Source: Dehalococcoidia bacterium | GTDB lineage: Bacteria; Chloroflexota; Dehalococcoidia; Lucifugimonadales; Lucifugimonadaceae | Assembly: GCA_022451965.1 (NCBI GenBank) | Contig: JAKUNJ010000004.1 | Coordinates: 86,120-150,119 of the forward strand | Length of the DNA stretch: 64,000 bases | Direction: 5' to 3' | In this document: positions 44,665-53,525 of the stretch, piece after piece | Position numbering within the stretch: the stretch's first letter is position 1 | Layout: the number at the start of each line of letters is the position of its first letter | Program-made: the position numbers and the translations under genes | The notes under the pieces: model-generated | Told to the model about the DNA's origin: nothing | The model's input: only the letters and a program-made list of their open reading frames with translations | Database searches by the model: none

Positions 44665-45522
44665 ATGGAATTTTTAAGTATCAAAGAAAGAAAGTATCAT
44701 AACGACAATATTTTGGTCTCTACAGAATGGCTTGATATGAACTTAAATTCTCCTGAATTGGTTATTTTAGATCTTGATTCACAAGAACAATATAAAAGTG
44801 GTCATATTAGGGGGGCGGTTAATGTAGATGATAATTATTTCAAGACTTCTCTTGAAGACAGAACTCATATCCAGGGGCCAGATCAAATTTCTGAAACTTT
44901 TTCTAAATTAGGTATTTCGAGCTCTACAACTGTAATAGGATATGATAGATCTTCAAGTCTCTATTCTTTTAGGCTGGCTTGGGTATTAAATTTTTATGGG
45001 CACTTAAATGTAAAAGTTTTAGACGGAGGATTTCCAAAATGGAAATATGAGGGGAAGTATATTGATAAACAATCTAATGAAAGTCCAAAAAAGGGGAATT
45101 TTATTCCAAAGAATCCAAACTTAGATATATTTGCTAGTAAAGATAAAATTTTAGAAATAATAGATAATGACTTAGGATATCAAATATTAGATGTAAGATC
45201 AGATGACGAGCGTAATGGAATTAATTTAAGAGGAGGAGATAGGGGAGGCTACATCCCGAATTCTGCTCATAAAGAATGGATAAATTTTAATACTGGTGGA
45301 GATATACCTATATTAAAATCTTCGGAAGAAATTTTATCAATTGCAAAATCTATGAATTTAGATCCTCAGAAACCTACAATTACCTATTGCCAAGGAGGTA
45401 TTAGGGCAGCTCATGTTTTTTGGGCTCTGAAACTTGCTGGTTTTAGTAAAGTATTAAATTATGATGCATCTTGGAGGGAATGGGGATCAGATCATTCTTG
45501 TCCAATAGTTGATATGACATAA
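44665..45522 (+). CDS. Sulfurtransferase with two rhodanese domains
   Basis: 285 residues. The N-terminal rhodanese domain (residues 15-130) keeps the fold markers LVSTEWL, SGHIRGAVNVD and GYDRSSSLYSFRLAWVLNFYGH, but has Asp in place of the catalytic Cys. The C-terminal domain carries the active loop YCQGGIRA. This tandem architecture is the thiosulfate/3-mercaptopyruvate sulfurtransferase type. CQGGIR is neither the classic CRKGVT nor CGSGVT, so the donor is uncertain. It lies 2 bases from the Usp-like gene. Confidence 0.87.
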   Translation: MEFLSIKERKYHNDNILVSTEWLDMNLNSPELVILDLDSQEQYKSGHIRGAVNVDDNYFKTSLEDRTHIQGPDQISETFSKLGISSSTTVIGYDRSSSLYSFRLAWVLNFYGHLNVKVLDGGFPKWKYEGKYIDKQSNESPKKGNFIPKNPNLDIFASKDKILEIIDNDLGYQILDVRSDDERNGINLRGGDRGGYIPNSAHKEWINFNTGGDIPILKSSEEILSIAKSMNLDPQKPTITYCQGGIRAAHVFWALKLAGFSKVLNYDASWREWGSDHSCPIVDMT

Positions 45523-45524
45523 TT

Positions 45525-46343
45525 ATGACAGTTAAAAATAAAATCTTAATTATCCTTGATGGTTCAGAAATTCTTGAAAATTCTATAAACTTTATATTAA
45601 ATTCTAATTTTTTTGAATATTCAGAAATTAACCTTTTTTTTATTTTACACCCTCTAAATCCTATAACTGAAAGTCAAAGTAAACAAGTTATCTATAACGA
45701 TTATGTTCATGACCATGGTAGAAAGTTGGCTAAACAGTATCTAGAAAAAATAACTAAGATAATTAAGGAATATAACTTAGATACAAAAATATCTGTAAAT
45801 ATAGTGAATTCAAAAAATAATATTATAGAAAGAATTTCACTTGGAGATATTTTCGCAACATTTATCTCATCTAATGCTTCAAATAGAATAAGTTATCTAT
45901 TTGGCAACAGGGATCTAGGATATTTTGTAAAAAATATTAATCCTCTTTTAGTTATCCCTATTGATTCAAATATTGATATCAACAAACCTAATCATCTTTA
46001 TATTTCTTATTTTTCTAATATTTCAAAAAATCCATTTATAAATTTATTCTTTGATGAAAAGACTAATTTGATAAATATTCAAAATATAAATCTTATTGCT
46101 AAAAATTCTACTGAGAAAGAGCAGCTTTCACTATTAAGTGAAAAAATTTCAAAAAATTATCATGTTAACATTATTGAGAATAAAGATAATATTCCAAAAA
46201 TATTGAATAAACTAGAAAACCAAGAAAATATTATTGTTAATATTAGTTACCATCCAAAAAGTTTTATAATAAATAGTTTTTCTAAAAATTCAATTTCATA
46301 TTTCTTAAAATGTAAAATACCTATATTAATAAATAGTAATTAA
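45525..46343 (+). CDS. Divergent universal-stress-protein-like protein
   Basis: 272 residues. It begins KILIILDGSEILENSINFIL, close to the UspA opening strand and helix. The end of the first half reads LFGNRDLGYFVKNINPLLVIP, reminiscent of the nucleotide-loop region (G-x2-G..V....P.lvip). The second half (from about 150) has no clear homology but repeats a beta/alpha rhythm. It lies 2 bases after the rhodanese gene and shares four bases (TTAA) with the stop of the convergent membrane gene. It is probably a divergent Usp pair; confidence in function is low. Confidence 0.55.
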   Translation: MTVKNKILIILDGSEILENSINFILNSNFFEYSEINLFFILHPLNPITESQSKQVIYNDYVHDHGRKLAKQYLEKITKIIKEYNLDTKISVNIVNSKNNIIERISLGDIFATFISSNASNRISYLFGNRDLGYFVKNINPLLVIPIDSNIDINKPNHLYISYFSNISKNPFINLFFDEKTNLINIQNINLIAKNSTEKEQLSLLSEKISKNYHVNIIENKDNIPKILNKLENQENIIVNISYHPKSFIINSFSKNSISYFLKCKIPILINSN

Positions 46344-46696
46344 TTAGCTCTAGATCTAGCTGTATATCCAATTAGTGCTCCAACTAAATTGCCAAACCAG
46401 GTATAAGGTATTAATGCTGTAGAAATTACTATTGTCCACCATGGGTTCATTCCTGCTACTTCAGATTCATTAATCATTTGGATTATTGAATAAATAATAA
46501 TTATTAGACAAGGAATAAAAGTGATTCCAGTAGTTATAAAACTGAATATTATAATTTTTTCTTTTTCAGCTTTAGCTATTGCTCCTCCTATAAATCCTCC
46601 TATAAATGGACTAAGTGGAACTGCAAAAAAATGAACAATAGGAATTGGTATAAATACAAACATTAGAATTACTGAAGTTAATGCGCCTTTAATCAT
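46340..46696 (-). CDS. Small four-helix membrane protein, unknown
   Basis: 118 residues with hydrophobic stretches at about 5-27, 28-43 (a Gly-rich FIGGFIGGAIAKA helix), 48-72 and 85-108. The ends are short and basic. The GGFIGGAIA motif suggests a tightly packed glycine-zipper helix. No family is recognised. It converges on the Usp-like gene with a 4-base stop overlap and is divergent from the GMC oxidoreductase. Confidence 0.55.
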   Translation of the reverse strand: MIKGALTSVILMFVFIPIPIVHFFAVPLSPFIGGFIGGAIAKAEKEKIIIFSFITTGITFIPCLIIIIYSIIQMINESEVAGMNPWWTIVISTALIPYTWFGNLVGALIGYTARSRAN

Positions 46697-46763
46697 TTTG
46701 TAAACCTAAATCTTAATAGTATAACTATATTCTAAAATAAAATTTAAATATGGAATAATAATT

Positions 46764-48359
46764 TTGCCTAAAAATCTGCCCTTTGTTGACATAGTGATAG
46801 TTGGATCTGGAGCTTCAGGAGGAGCATGTGCTTGGAAGTTATCTGAGAGTGGAGCCAAAGTTGTTCTCTTAGAACAAGGTGATTGGTTTAATCAAGATGA
46901 TTATCCTGGTGATACTGATGACTGGGAAGTAAATCTTAAGAACTCATTTCATTTCAATCCAAATATTAGGAAGCATGAAGATGATTATGAAATTTTAGAC
47001 AAAGATTCTGAAATACACCCACTTATGTATAATGCTGTGGGAGGTTCTACTCACCATTGGACAGCGCATACACCTAGATTCCATCCTTCAGATTTTAAGG
47101 TTAAGTCTCTTGACGGAGTAGCAGATGATTGGCCCATTTCATACAAGGATTTAGAAAAATATTACGACCTAAACGATATAATGATGGGCTGTTCAGGAAT
47201 AAATGGAGACCCTGCAAATCCACCAAGGTCTGAGAGACCTATGCCACCTATGCCTCTTGGGGATGATGGCGAGAGAATTGCAAAAGCCGCTGATAGATTA
47301 GGTTGGCATTGGTGGCCGTCAGATACTTATCAAGCATCAGAAGATTATAAGGGAAGAGTGGGATGGAATAATCATGGAACATTTGCCTCTAAAAAACAGT
47401 GGAAATCTGTAGCTTCTACTGATGTTACATATATTAATCCTGCTGTAAAAAATGGTCTAGAGGTTAGAACTAAATGTTCTGTTCAAAATATTTCTGTAGA
47501 TAATTCCGGTAAGCTTATGGGATTAATTTATATCGATGGAAAAGGTAATCAATGTTTTCAAGAGGCAGGTAAGGTTATTCTCGCCTGTAATGGTATAGGA
47601 ACTCCTAGGATTTTACTAAATAGTAAATCAAAGAACTTTCCTGATGGTCTAGCAAATTCTTCAGGTTTATTAGGTAAAAATTTAATGTTCCACCCATATG
47701 CCTCGGTAAATGGATATTTTGAGGAAGATGTAAATTACACCTTAGGTCCATTAGCAAATATCATAATTGTTCAAGAGTTTTATGAAACAGATCCCAAAAG
47801 AAACTTTGTCAGAGGTTATTCTTTTCAAATGAGTCGATCAAATGGTCCAGCCCATACAGCTTTAGGTACTGGAAATATAAAGAATGTTCAATGGGGGAAA
47901 GATCATCATAAAGAATTTAGCAGAAGATTTAAGAAATCTTTAGGTATGGCAATAATTAGTGAAGATTTACCAGAATTACATAACAGAGTAGAAATAGATG
48001 AATCAAGAAAAGATAAAAATGGTATGCCTTTACCTAAAATATTTTATAAGACATCTCAAAATACGAGGAATTTACTTGATCATGGAATGAAGTCAGCTGA
48101 AAAATTATTATTAGAAGCAGGTAGCTATGAAGTAAATCATAATCCCTTACTAGAAACTGCTGGTTGGCACTTGATGGGAACTGCAAAAATGGGAGACGAT
48201 CCAAAAACTTCAGTAGTTAATTCTAATTGTGAGACTCATGATATTGATAATTTATTTATTATAGATGGATCTGTTTTTACAACTTCTGCAGCTGTAAACC
48301 CTACTCCTACGATTCAAGCTATAGCACTAAGAACAGCTGATATTATACTAGGAAATTGA
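46764..48359 (+). CDS. GMC-family FAD oxidoreductase
   Basis: 531 residues. The FAD Rossmann loop VIVGSGASGGACAWKL is near residues 12-27, then LLEQG. The GGSTHHWTAHTPRF loop binds FAD. The C-terminal catalytic region has WHLMGTAKMGDD and NPTPTIQAIALR. GMC oxidoreductases oxidise alcohols, choline, glucose or gluconate. The start is TTG at 46764 with GGA upstream; no Tat or Sec signal is present, so it is cytoplasmic as written. The small gene at 48363 looks like the gluconate-2-dehydrogenase subunit 3 partner. Confidence 0.87.
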   Translation: MPKNLPFVDIVIVGSGASGGACAWKLSESGAKVVLLEQGDWFNQDDYPGDTDDWEVNLKNSFHFNPNIRKHEDDYEILDKDSEIHPLMYNAVGGSTHHWTAHTPRFHPSDFKVKSLDGVADDWPISYKDLEKYYDLNDIMMGCSGINGDPANPPRSERPMPPMPLGDDGERIAKAADRLGWHWWPSDTYQASEDYKGRVGWNNHGTFASKKQWKSVASTDVTYINPAVKNGLEVRTKCSVQNISVDNSGKLMGLIYIDGKGNQCFQEAGKVILACNGIGTPRILLNSKSKNFPDGLANSSGLLGKNLMFHPYASVNGYFEEDVNYTLGPLANIIIVQEFYETDPKRNFVRGYSFQMSRSNGPAHTALGTGNIKNVQWGKDHHKEFSRRFKKSLGMAIISEDLPELHNRVEIDESRKDKNGMPLPKIFYKTSQNTRNLLDHGMKSAEKLLLEAGSYEVNHNPLLETAGWHLMGTAKMGDDPKTSVVNSNCETHDIDNLFIIDGSVFTTSAAVNPTPTIQAIALRTADIILGN

Positions 48360-48362
48360 ATT

Positions 48363-48809
48363 ATGAAAATTAATAGTAATGAAATTAAAATTTTATATTC
48401 TTTTTTTGATCAAATAATTCCATCTGATGAACTTATGCCTTCTGCTACTGCGGTAATTTCATTATTTGATTTTGAAAAACTAATATTAGAAAATAATAAA
48501 TATAAAATTTCATTAGATCAAATAATTTATTTTATAAAGAAAGAACCTAATACAAGAGTTGGAGGGGGGCCATCCTCTTTATCTGAGCCACAAAAAGTAG
48601 AAATAATTGAATTAATGGAAGCCTTAATTCCTAATGAACTTTTAATGTTTATAGAGATTATTTATTTGCTCTATTATTCAAAAAAAGAAGTTCACGAAAA
48701 AATCGGGTGGAATCCCGATGAATTTGCAGAAGAAAATAAAATGCATCCTTTTGACTCATCTATACTGAAAAATATAAAAAAAAGAGATCCTTTTTGGAGG
48801 AAAGTCTAA
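48363..48809 (+). CDS. Gluconate 2-dehydrogenase subunit 3-like protein
   Basis: 148 residues. It opens with the family pattern L..FFDQIIPSDELMPSATA, with helical content after it and an aromatic end (HPFDSSILKNIKKRDPFWRKV). Small gamma subunits of this type accompany GMC flavoproteins and help secretion or assembly. The usual Tat signal is missing here. It starts 3 bases after the GMC stop, so the two form one complex-coding unit. No cytochrome c subunit follows. Confidence 0.75.
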   Translation: MKINSNEIKILYSFFDQIIPSDELMPSATAVISLFDFEKLILENNKYKISLDQIIYFIKKEPNTRVGGGPSSLSEPQKVEIIELMEALIPNELLMFIEIIYLLYYSKKEVHEKIGWNPDEFAEENKMHPFDSSILKNIKKRDPFWRKV

Positions 48810-48866
48810 TTATTTATATTATTACCCTTTTGATCTAAGTTATTATTTTATTTTTTCATAATATTT

Positions 48867-48896
48867 ACTCTTTATTCTGTTATAAAATTAAAGAGT
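48867..48896 (+). promoter_or_regulatory. Inverted repeat upstream of tRNA-Arg
   Basis: ACTCTTTA (48867-48874) and TAAAGAGT (48889-48896) are exact complements around 14 bases that include a TATAAA-like hexamer. It could be a terminator for the GMC unit or part of the tRNA promoter. The two roles cannot be separated by eye. Confidence 0.3.
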
Positions 48897-48906
48897 TAAA
48901 TATCAT

Positions 48907-48982
48907 GCCCCTGTAGCTCAGAGGATAGAGCACCGGTTTCCTAAACCGGGTGTCGGATGTTCGAGTCATCTCAGGGGCGCCA
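48907..48982 (+). tRNA. tRNA-Arg (anticodon CCT)
   Basis: A good cloverleaf: acceptor GCCCCTG/CAGGGGC, D arm TAGCTCAGAGGATAGAGCA, anticodon stem CCGGT/ACCGG around TTCCTAA (anticodon CCT). The T arm follows with loop TTCGAGT. Discriminator G (48979) is followed by an encoded CCA (48980-48982). It reads AGG codons. It stands alone between the GMC unit and a small membrane gene. Confidence 0.95.
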
Positions 48983-48999
48983 TTAATAACAAGTAAAAA

Positions 49000-49257
49000 A
49001 TGGATAATTTTATAGTAAAAAAAATTAGATCTTATAAGGATTTTTTTGAATTAAATGTTATGGTCCTAAGTAGAGGTAACATAGCATGGGTTTTATTATC
49101 CATAGCAATAATCTATTTTTTTATTACACAAGTACTTATGTACGATTTATATGATTTACCTAAAAGTAATTCAAATTGTGAGGAGACTTCAGAAGGATTA
49201 GTTTGCGAGCTTTCAGATTATTCATTTGAAACGAAAGAATATAGATCAAGAGAATAA
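49000..49257 (+). CDS. Small single-pass membrane protein
   Basis: 85 residues: a basic N terminus (VKKIRSYKDFFELN), one helix (about 28-47, IAWVLLSIAIIYFFITQVLM), and a polar tail with two cysteines (NCEETSEGLVCEL) that could form a disulfide outside the cell. No family is recognised. It begins 17 bases after the encoded tRNA-Arg CCA and overlaps the convergent flavoprotein gene by 12 bases. Confidence 0.5.
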   Translation: MDNFIVKKIRSYKDFFELNVMVLSRGNIAWVLLSIAIIYFFITQVLMYDLYDLPKSNSNCEETSEGLVCELSDYSFETKEYRSRE

Positions 49258-50514
49258 ATTTTTAGAAAAAATATCATTTACTATATATTCTGCGTCTTCA
49301 GCTACTCCTATGAATTGAGCGGATTTTGATGAATGCATCCATTGCAACCCCATAAAATATAATCCTTTATATTTAGTGACACCTCTATATTGAATAGGGT
49401 GATTCTTCTCATCAGTTATATCCATATTAATCCAATCATAGTTATACCTAAATCCTGTTGACCATATAATGGTATTTATGTTTTCACTAAGTGAAATATT
49501 TTTAATATTAACTAGAATTTCTTTTTGTATTCTTTTATCAGCTTTTATTAATTCATCGGGTGCCTTAATATTATTTTTACTAATAAACTTATCAACATTC
49601 TCTTTCCAATTAATAGAATAAGTATCTGAAAACATAACATTTTCGTAAACATTATCATCAAAAAATATTTTTTTGTTAGAGCAATCTTTTATAGATCCGC
49701 ATAATTTCAAACCCCTTTCTAACAAATCAATAAGATTTATATCATGACCACCTTTTGCACCAGATGTATGTGCACTACATTTCCATCTATCTTGAATTTT
49801 TACATCATGAATTGTTTTATCAAATGAACCCATTTGGTAGTTCCAAAATGAAGAATCCTTACCTCTGTATTTTCTTGGTCTTCGACCACACTTACTAACT
49901 GAAAGCCATACCTTTCTCCCTGAATCAAGTAGATCCTCCGCAATTTGTGCACCAGATTGACCTGAACCAACAACAAGTATTTCACCCTTTGGTAATTTCT
50001 GAGCATTTTTATATTTAGATGAGTGTATTTGATAAATATCACTATCAAGTTTTTTATGAAATTCAGGTATGAATGGATTACCAAAAGCTCCGGTAGCTAG
50101 TACTAATATCTTGGTAGAAATAATTCTCTTTGTAGTAAATATTTTATAAGAATTAATACTTCTTAAAACTTTAGTCACTTCTTCATTTATGTATATTTTA
50201 GAATTTAAGAAATTTGCGAATGATTTTATATAATCTGATATTTCTTTCTTGCTCAGAAAGCCGTCTGGATCTTCCGAAGGGAAATACTCAGAATTGAACC
50301 CAAACTCAGGAATATTCATTGCCCAATTGGGATTAACTAAGTAGAAATTATCCCATCTTTCATTTATCCAAGTATTTCCGACTATTCCTTTTTCTATAAT
50401 AATATGCGGAATAGATCTTTTTTTTAGATAAAAACTTGTACATAAACCAGCTATTCCTGCTCCAATAATTACTACTGGAAAAATTTCATTAGATTTATTA
50501 TTCATATTTCGCAT
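49246..50514 (-). CDS. CzcO-like flavin-containing monooxygenase/oxidoreductase
   Basis: 422 residues. The FAD loop VVIIGAGIAGLCTSFYL is at the N terminus, and the NADPH loop ILVVGSGQSGAQIAEDLL near residues 180-197. The WINERWDNFYLVNPNWAMN segment and the later TIIWSTGFRYNYDWI match the YhhY/CzcO-type group of flavoproteins. The classical FMO fingerprint (FxGxxxHxxxY/F) is not seen, so monooxygenase chemistry is probable but not certain. Start ATG 50514 or 50505. It overlaps the convergent small gene by 12 bases. Confidence 0.85.
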   Translation of the reverse strand: MRNMNNKSNEIFPVVIIGAGIAGLCTSFYLKKRSIPHIIIEKGIVGNTWINERWDNFYLVNPNWAMNIPEFGFNSEYFPSEDPDGFLSKKEISDYIKSFANFLNSKIYINEEVTKVLRSINSYKIFTTKRIISTKILVLATGAFGNPFIPEFHKKLDSDIYQIHSSKYKNAQKLPKGEILVVGSGQSGAQIAEDLLDSGRKVWLSVSKCGRRPRKYRGKDSSFWNYQMGSFDKTIHDVKIQDRWKCSAHTSGAKGGHDINLIDLLERGLKLCGSIKDCSNKKIFFDDNVYENVMFSDTYSINWKENVDKFISKNNIKAPDELIKADKRIQKEILVNIKNISLSENINTIIWSTGFRYNYDWINMDITDEKNHPIQYRGVTKYKGLYFMGLQWMHSSKSAQFIGVAEDAEYIVNDIFSKNLFS

Positions 50515-50555
50515 AAAGATATTATAAACATAAAAATTATTATGTCCTTAAATGT

Positions 50556-50587
50556 AAAGAGCAGCTCTATTGATAAAACTGCTCTTT
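50556..50587 (-). terminator. Hairpin downstream of the cupredoxin gene
   Basis: AAAGAGCAG (50556-50564) and CTGCTCTTT (50579-50587) are perfect 9-base complements around a 14-base loop, 21 bases after the cupredoxin stop. It fits a transcription terminator for the cupredoxin message, although the trailing T-run on that strand is short. Confidence 0.6.
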
Positions 50588-50608
50588 AAACTATCAATAT
50601 AATAGAAT

Positions 50609-51082
50609 TTATCTTGATATAAACTTATAAACCATACCTTCAGTATAATGACCCGGAGTATTACAAATAAAAGCATATGTCCCTGCTGGTAAATCAGAAA
50701 TGACTATTTGACCACTTTCGCCAGGCTTTAACCCTTCAATCTTCCCAAGGATATCTAATTTGCTCTCATCGGCCATTGTTCCATCTTCAGTGAGTTCAAG
50801 ATCCTCATGTTTATTATTATTTAACAATACTAGGTTATGCTCTAACATTCCTTCATTCGTAAGATTTAATGTGAGCTCACCTGGACTAATATGCTTGCCC
50901 ATTTTGTAGTTAGGGTCAACATTTACATCCCACTCGGCCATAGTTACATTGACTGTACTTTTTACAACTTCAACCCCGTCCTCAACAACAACTTCTGATT
51001 CAGTAGATGAGCATGCAAATAAAGCTACCATCATTATAGTTAAGAATAAAACTATCTTTTTCAATTTATTGCTTCCTTTCAT
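50609..51082 (-). CDS. Cupredoxin-like copper lipoprotein
   Basis: 157 residues as an ATG-start reading. A lipobox Cys24 (ALFAC) anchors it outside the membrane. The blue-copper ligand set is complete: His82 (LEHNL), Cys140 (FICN), His145 (PGHY) and Met150 (EGM). It would carry electrons or bind copper in the periplasm or at the surface. An in-frame TTG at 51064 has AAGGAAG seven bases before it, whereas the ATG at 51082 has no ribosome site; so the shorter start, giving MKKIVLFLT..., is more likely. It lies alone between a hairpin and a 148-base gap. Confidence 0.87.
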   Translation of the reverse strand: MKGSNKLKKIVLFLTIMMVALFACSSTESEVVVEDGVEVVKSTVNVTMAEWDVNVDPNYKMGKHISPGELTLNLTNEGMLEHNLVLLNNNKHEDLELTEDGTMADESKLDILGKIEGLKPGESGQIVISDLPAGTYAFICNTPGHYTEGMVYKFISR

Positions 51083-51230
51083 TATTACAACAATAATATT
51101 TTAATTTACTCTACTGTTGAGAATAAATTTTTTTCTTTTTTGTCTTATTAATTTAACTTATTTTAGATTGAATATTAATGTTAATAAACAATTTAAATCT
51201 GCATATTCTATACTTAAATAGTTTACAATC
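51083..51230. other. Gene-free gap upstream of the cupredoxin gene (148 bases)
   Basis: AT-rich, with A/T runs and no hairpin or ORF that I can support. It must contain the promoter of the cupredoxin gene and the end of the carotenoid unit transcript. Confidence 0.35.
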
Positions 51231-51935
51231 TTATATCTTTGTTGAAATATCAATGAAATCTTCAGCTAAAAAATCAAATGAATTAATATTATTAGGTTGC
51301 TTATATGTACTAAATTCATTCACTCTTTCTACATAAATAGTTCTTAGTCCAGCATCTTTAGCTGCTAAAAGATCATTTTCGTGTGCAGCTACTAGCGCAA
51401 CTTCAGAACTACTTAGGTCTAGGTATTCACATGCCCTCTTATAAACATACGGATTGGGCTTATATTTCTTAAATATATCTCCCGAAAATATAAAATCCCA
51501 ACTAAGGTCTGCATTCTTACTCATATTAAGAAGAAGAGAAAAATTTCCGTTGGAAAGCGTGCCAATTGAAAATTTTTTTTTAAGAAGCCTTAATCCTTCA
51601 ACTGTATCAGGCCAAGGATCTAGCTTATGCCATAAGAAATTTATTTCAATAATTTCTTTTTCATTTAGATATTTTGAAAGATTTCTATTGTTGAGTATTT
51701 TGTTCAGTTTTTCTAAATGAACTTCATCTATTTTTTTCCAAACTTCTTTGCCTACATTAAAATTATTCAAGTATTCAGAGTACCCACTTCTCCATTCTAC
51801 TGCAAAAGTTTCTAATTCATCCTCGCTAATATTTTTTGGTAGAAAATTTCTTAATCCTTTTTTTATACTACTTCTCCAGTCGACTACAGTACCAAAAACG
51901 TCAAATATTAAGGCTTTAATTTCTCGTTTATTCAT
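51231..51935 (-). CDS. Haloacid dehalogenase-like hydrolase (type II)
   Basis: 234 residues in the HAD superfamily. The nucleophile motif is FDVFGTVVDWR (Asp12), followed by TLSNGN (motif II) and VALVAAHENDLLAAKDAGL (motif IV region with the acidic pair). FDVFGTVVDWR is the signature of L-2-haloacid dehalogenases. True haloacid activity is possible, but the family also has phosphatases. It is the last gene of the carotenoid unit, 2 bases after the aldo/keto reductase. Confidence 0.82.
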   Translation of the reverse strand: MNKREIKALIFDVFGTVVDWRSSIKKGLRNFLPKNISEDELETFAVEWRSGYSEYLNNFNVGKEVWKKIDEVHLEKLNKILNNRNLSKYLNEKEIIEINFLWHKLDPWPDTVEGLRLLKKKFSIGTLSNGNFSLLLNMSKNADLSWDFIFSGDIFKKYKPNPYVYKRACEYLDLSSSEVALVAAHENDLLAAKDAGLRTIYVERVNEFSTYKQPNNINSFDFLAEDFIDISTKI

Positions 51936-51937
51936 GA

Positions 51938-52795
51938 TTAAATAAATATTTCATCTACATTACCTATTGGATTATTTGATGGGGACAAATTACATAAGTA
52001 TTCATACTCAGATTTAGATAATTTTTTATAATTTTTTCCTATTTCGATAGATTTTTTATAAAGGCCTTGATCACCTGGAGGAATTAAAGAGGTAACATTC
52101 TTAGAAAGAGTAAACTTTATTGATAGATCCATTAAAAAAGGATCATTTATTGGTTTGTACCAACAATTTTTATATAGTCTATTTTCATTTTCTTTCCATT
52201 TTCTTTCAGCCATAGATTTTAAAGCAAGAACAGTAATATTTTTTTCTTCGCATAACTTTAGTATTTCTTCACCAAAATTTTCCTTAATCATAAGATTCCA
52301 ATTAACTGGGAATAATATAGAATCAAAAATTGAAAGATTGATTAGTAGTTTTGCAACCTTTATAGAGTGACATGAAAATCCTAAGTATCTTATTAATCCT
52401 TTTTCTTTTGCTTCTATAAGTGTTTTTAATGCCCCATTTTTTGAAGTAACTTTTTCAAAATCATCTAAAGTTTTCATCCCATGAAGCTGATATAGGTCAA
52501 AATAATTTGTCTTAAGTAGCTTAAGTGAATTCTCAAGGTCTGATTGAGAGTTTCTAAGATCTCTAAACTTAGTTTTGCAAGCTAAAAAGACATCTTTTCT
52601 GTATGGTAATAAGCCCACTCCCATTAGTTCCTGAGCATCTCCATAACCAGGGGCTACATCAAAATAATTAATTCCATTATCAATAGAAAAAGAAATTACC
52701 TCAGAAGCCTTAGTTTTACCAAGCCCTTTTATAGATATTCCACCTAAGCCAATTATAGATAGATTATCATTATTTTTATATTTTCTTCTTTGCAT
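51938..52795 (-). CDS. Aldo/keto reductase
   Basis: 285 residues and TIM-barrel motifs: IIGLGG.., NYFDVAPGYGDAQELMG (Asp and Tyr of the catalytic tetrad), ACKTKFR (Lys), YFDLYQLHGM (His). It reduces a carbonyl with NADPH. The tail lacks the full NADP signature but keeps SLIPPG. It lies 4 bases after the cruF-like gene and 2 bases before the HAD hydrolase. An involvement in carotenoid end-group or aldehyde handling is suggested only by operon position. Confidence 0.83.
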   Translation of the reverse strand: MQRRKYKNNDNLSIIGLGGISIKGLGKTKASEVISFSIDNGINYFDVAPGYGDAQELMGVGLLPYRKDVFLACKTKFRDLRNSQSDLENSLKLLKTNYFDLYQLHGMKTLDDFEKVTSKNGALKTLIEAKEKGLIRYLGFSCHSIKVAKLLINLSIFDSILFPVNWNLMIKENFGEEILKLCEEKNITVLALKSMAERKWKENENRLYKNCWYKPINDPFLMDLSIKFTLSKNVTSLIPPGDQGLYKKSIEIGKNYKKLSKSEYEYLCNLSPSNNPIGNVDEIFI

Positions 52796-52799
52796 TGAT

Positions 52800-53525
52800 T
52801 TATATTAATTGATTTTTTTTATACCTTCTATAAGACAGAGTAGTATTAAATACAATAATTATTATTCCTATTAGACTAGCTAAGAATATTTCATTTATTA
52901 ATCCAATAATTACAAAAAAAGTAAGTATTGATGATGAGATAATTTGACTAATTATATTGATTTTATATTTAAAAAATGAAAATAAAATTATTAAAGGAAT
53001 AGATAAAAAAAACCATCCCAAGAAATTATGAAATGGTATATCGTAATAAATACCTTCAGAATCCCATTTCCATATCTCTAATCCATGTACCGCAACAGGA
53101 TCAATTAATAGATCAACAACAACCATAACTAATGCCCCAACAATAAAACTATAAGTTTTAGGCAAATCTTGTATCAGGCTAAGTGTGAAGGTTAGTACTA
53201 TAATCCATGCACAAGTCATAACTATTGGAACTGAAAAAAGCTTAAGGCTAAATACATCAGTATAATTATAACTTCCAAAGAGAAACCCTAAATGTACGCC
53301 TGCAACTTCATAAAAAAATCCTACTATTCCACATAAAATTAAGATAAGGGCAAGTTTTTTTTTGGAAAAAATAATAATTAATAAACTTCCAAAAATCATA
53401 AATAAATTTGGCGCCCAGTCAGGAGGATTAGATACTAATCCAAGTTCAGAAAATACACCACCAAATAATAAAATTACAAATAATGATGCACTTGATAATA
53501 AAAATAATTTTTTAGCCTTTTGCAT
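52800..53525 (-). CDS. cruF: CruF-like carotenoid hydratase (DUF422 family)
   Basis: 241 residues, an integral membrane protein with about seven helices. The family markers FYEVAGVHLGFLFGSYNYTD and a helix carrying LIDPVAV, followed by IWKWDSEGIYYDIPFHNFLGWF, are clear. Members hydrate the 1',2' double bond of acyclic carotene ends in myxol- and bacterioruberin-type pathways. It overlaps the preceding crtI-like gene by 14 bases. The pathway context (two desaturases, a glycosyltransferase) fits its role. Confidence 0.85.
   Translation of the reverse strand: MQKAKKLFLLSSASLFVILLFGGVFSELGLVSNPPDWAPNLFMIFGSLLIIIFSKKKLALILILCGIVGFFYEVAGVHLGFLFGSYNYTDVFSLKLFSVPIVMTCAWIIVLTFTLSLIQDLPKTYSFIVGALVMVVVDLLIDPVAVHGLEIWKWDSEGIYYDIPFHNFLGWFFLSIPLIILFSFFKYKINIISQIISSSILTFFVIIGLINEIFLASLIGIIIIVFNTTLSYRRYKKNQLI

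Noticed and set aside
49800..50084. 94-codon minus-strand ORF in another frame of the CzcO-like gene
   Set aside because: It is out of frame within the FAD/NADPH fold of the larger gene, which carries all the conserved motifs.
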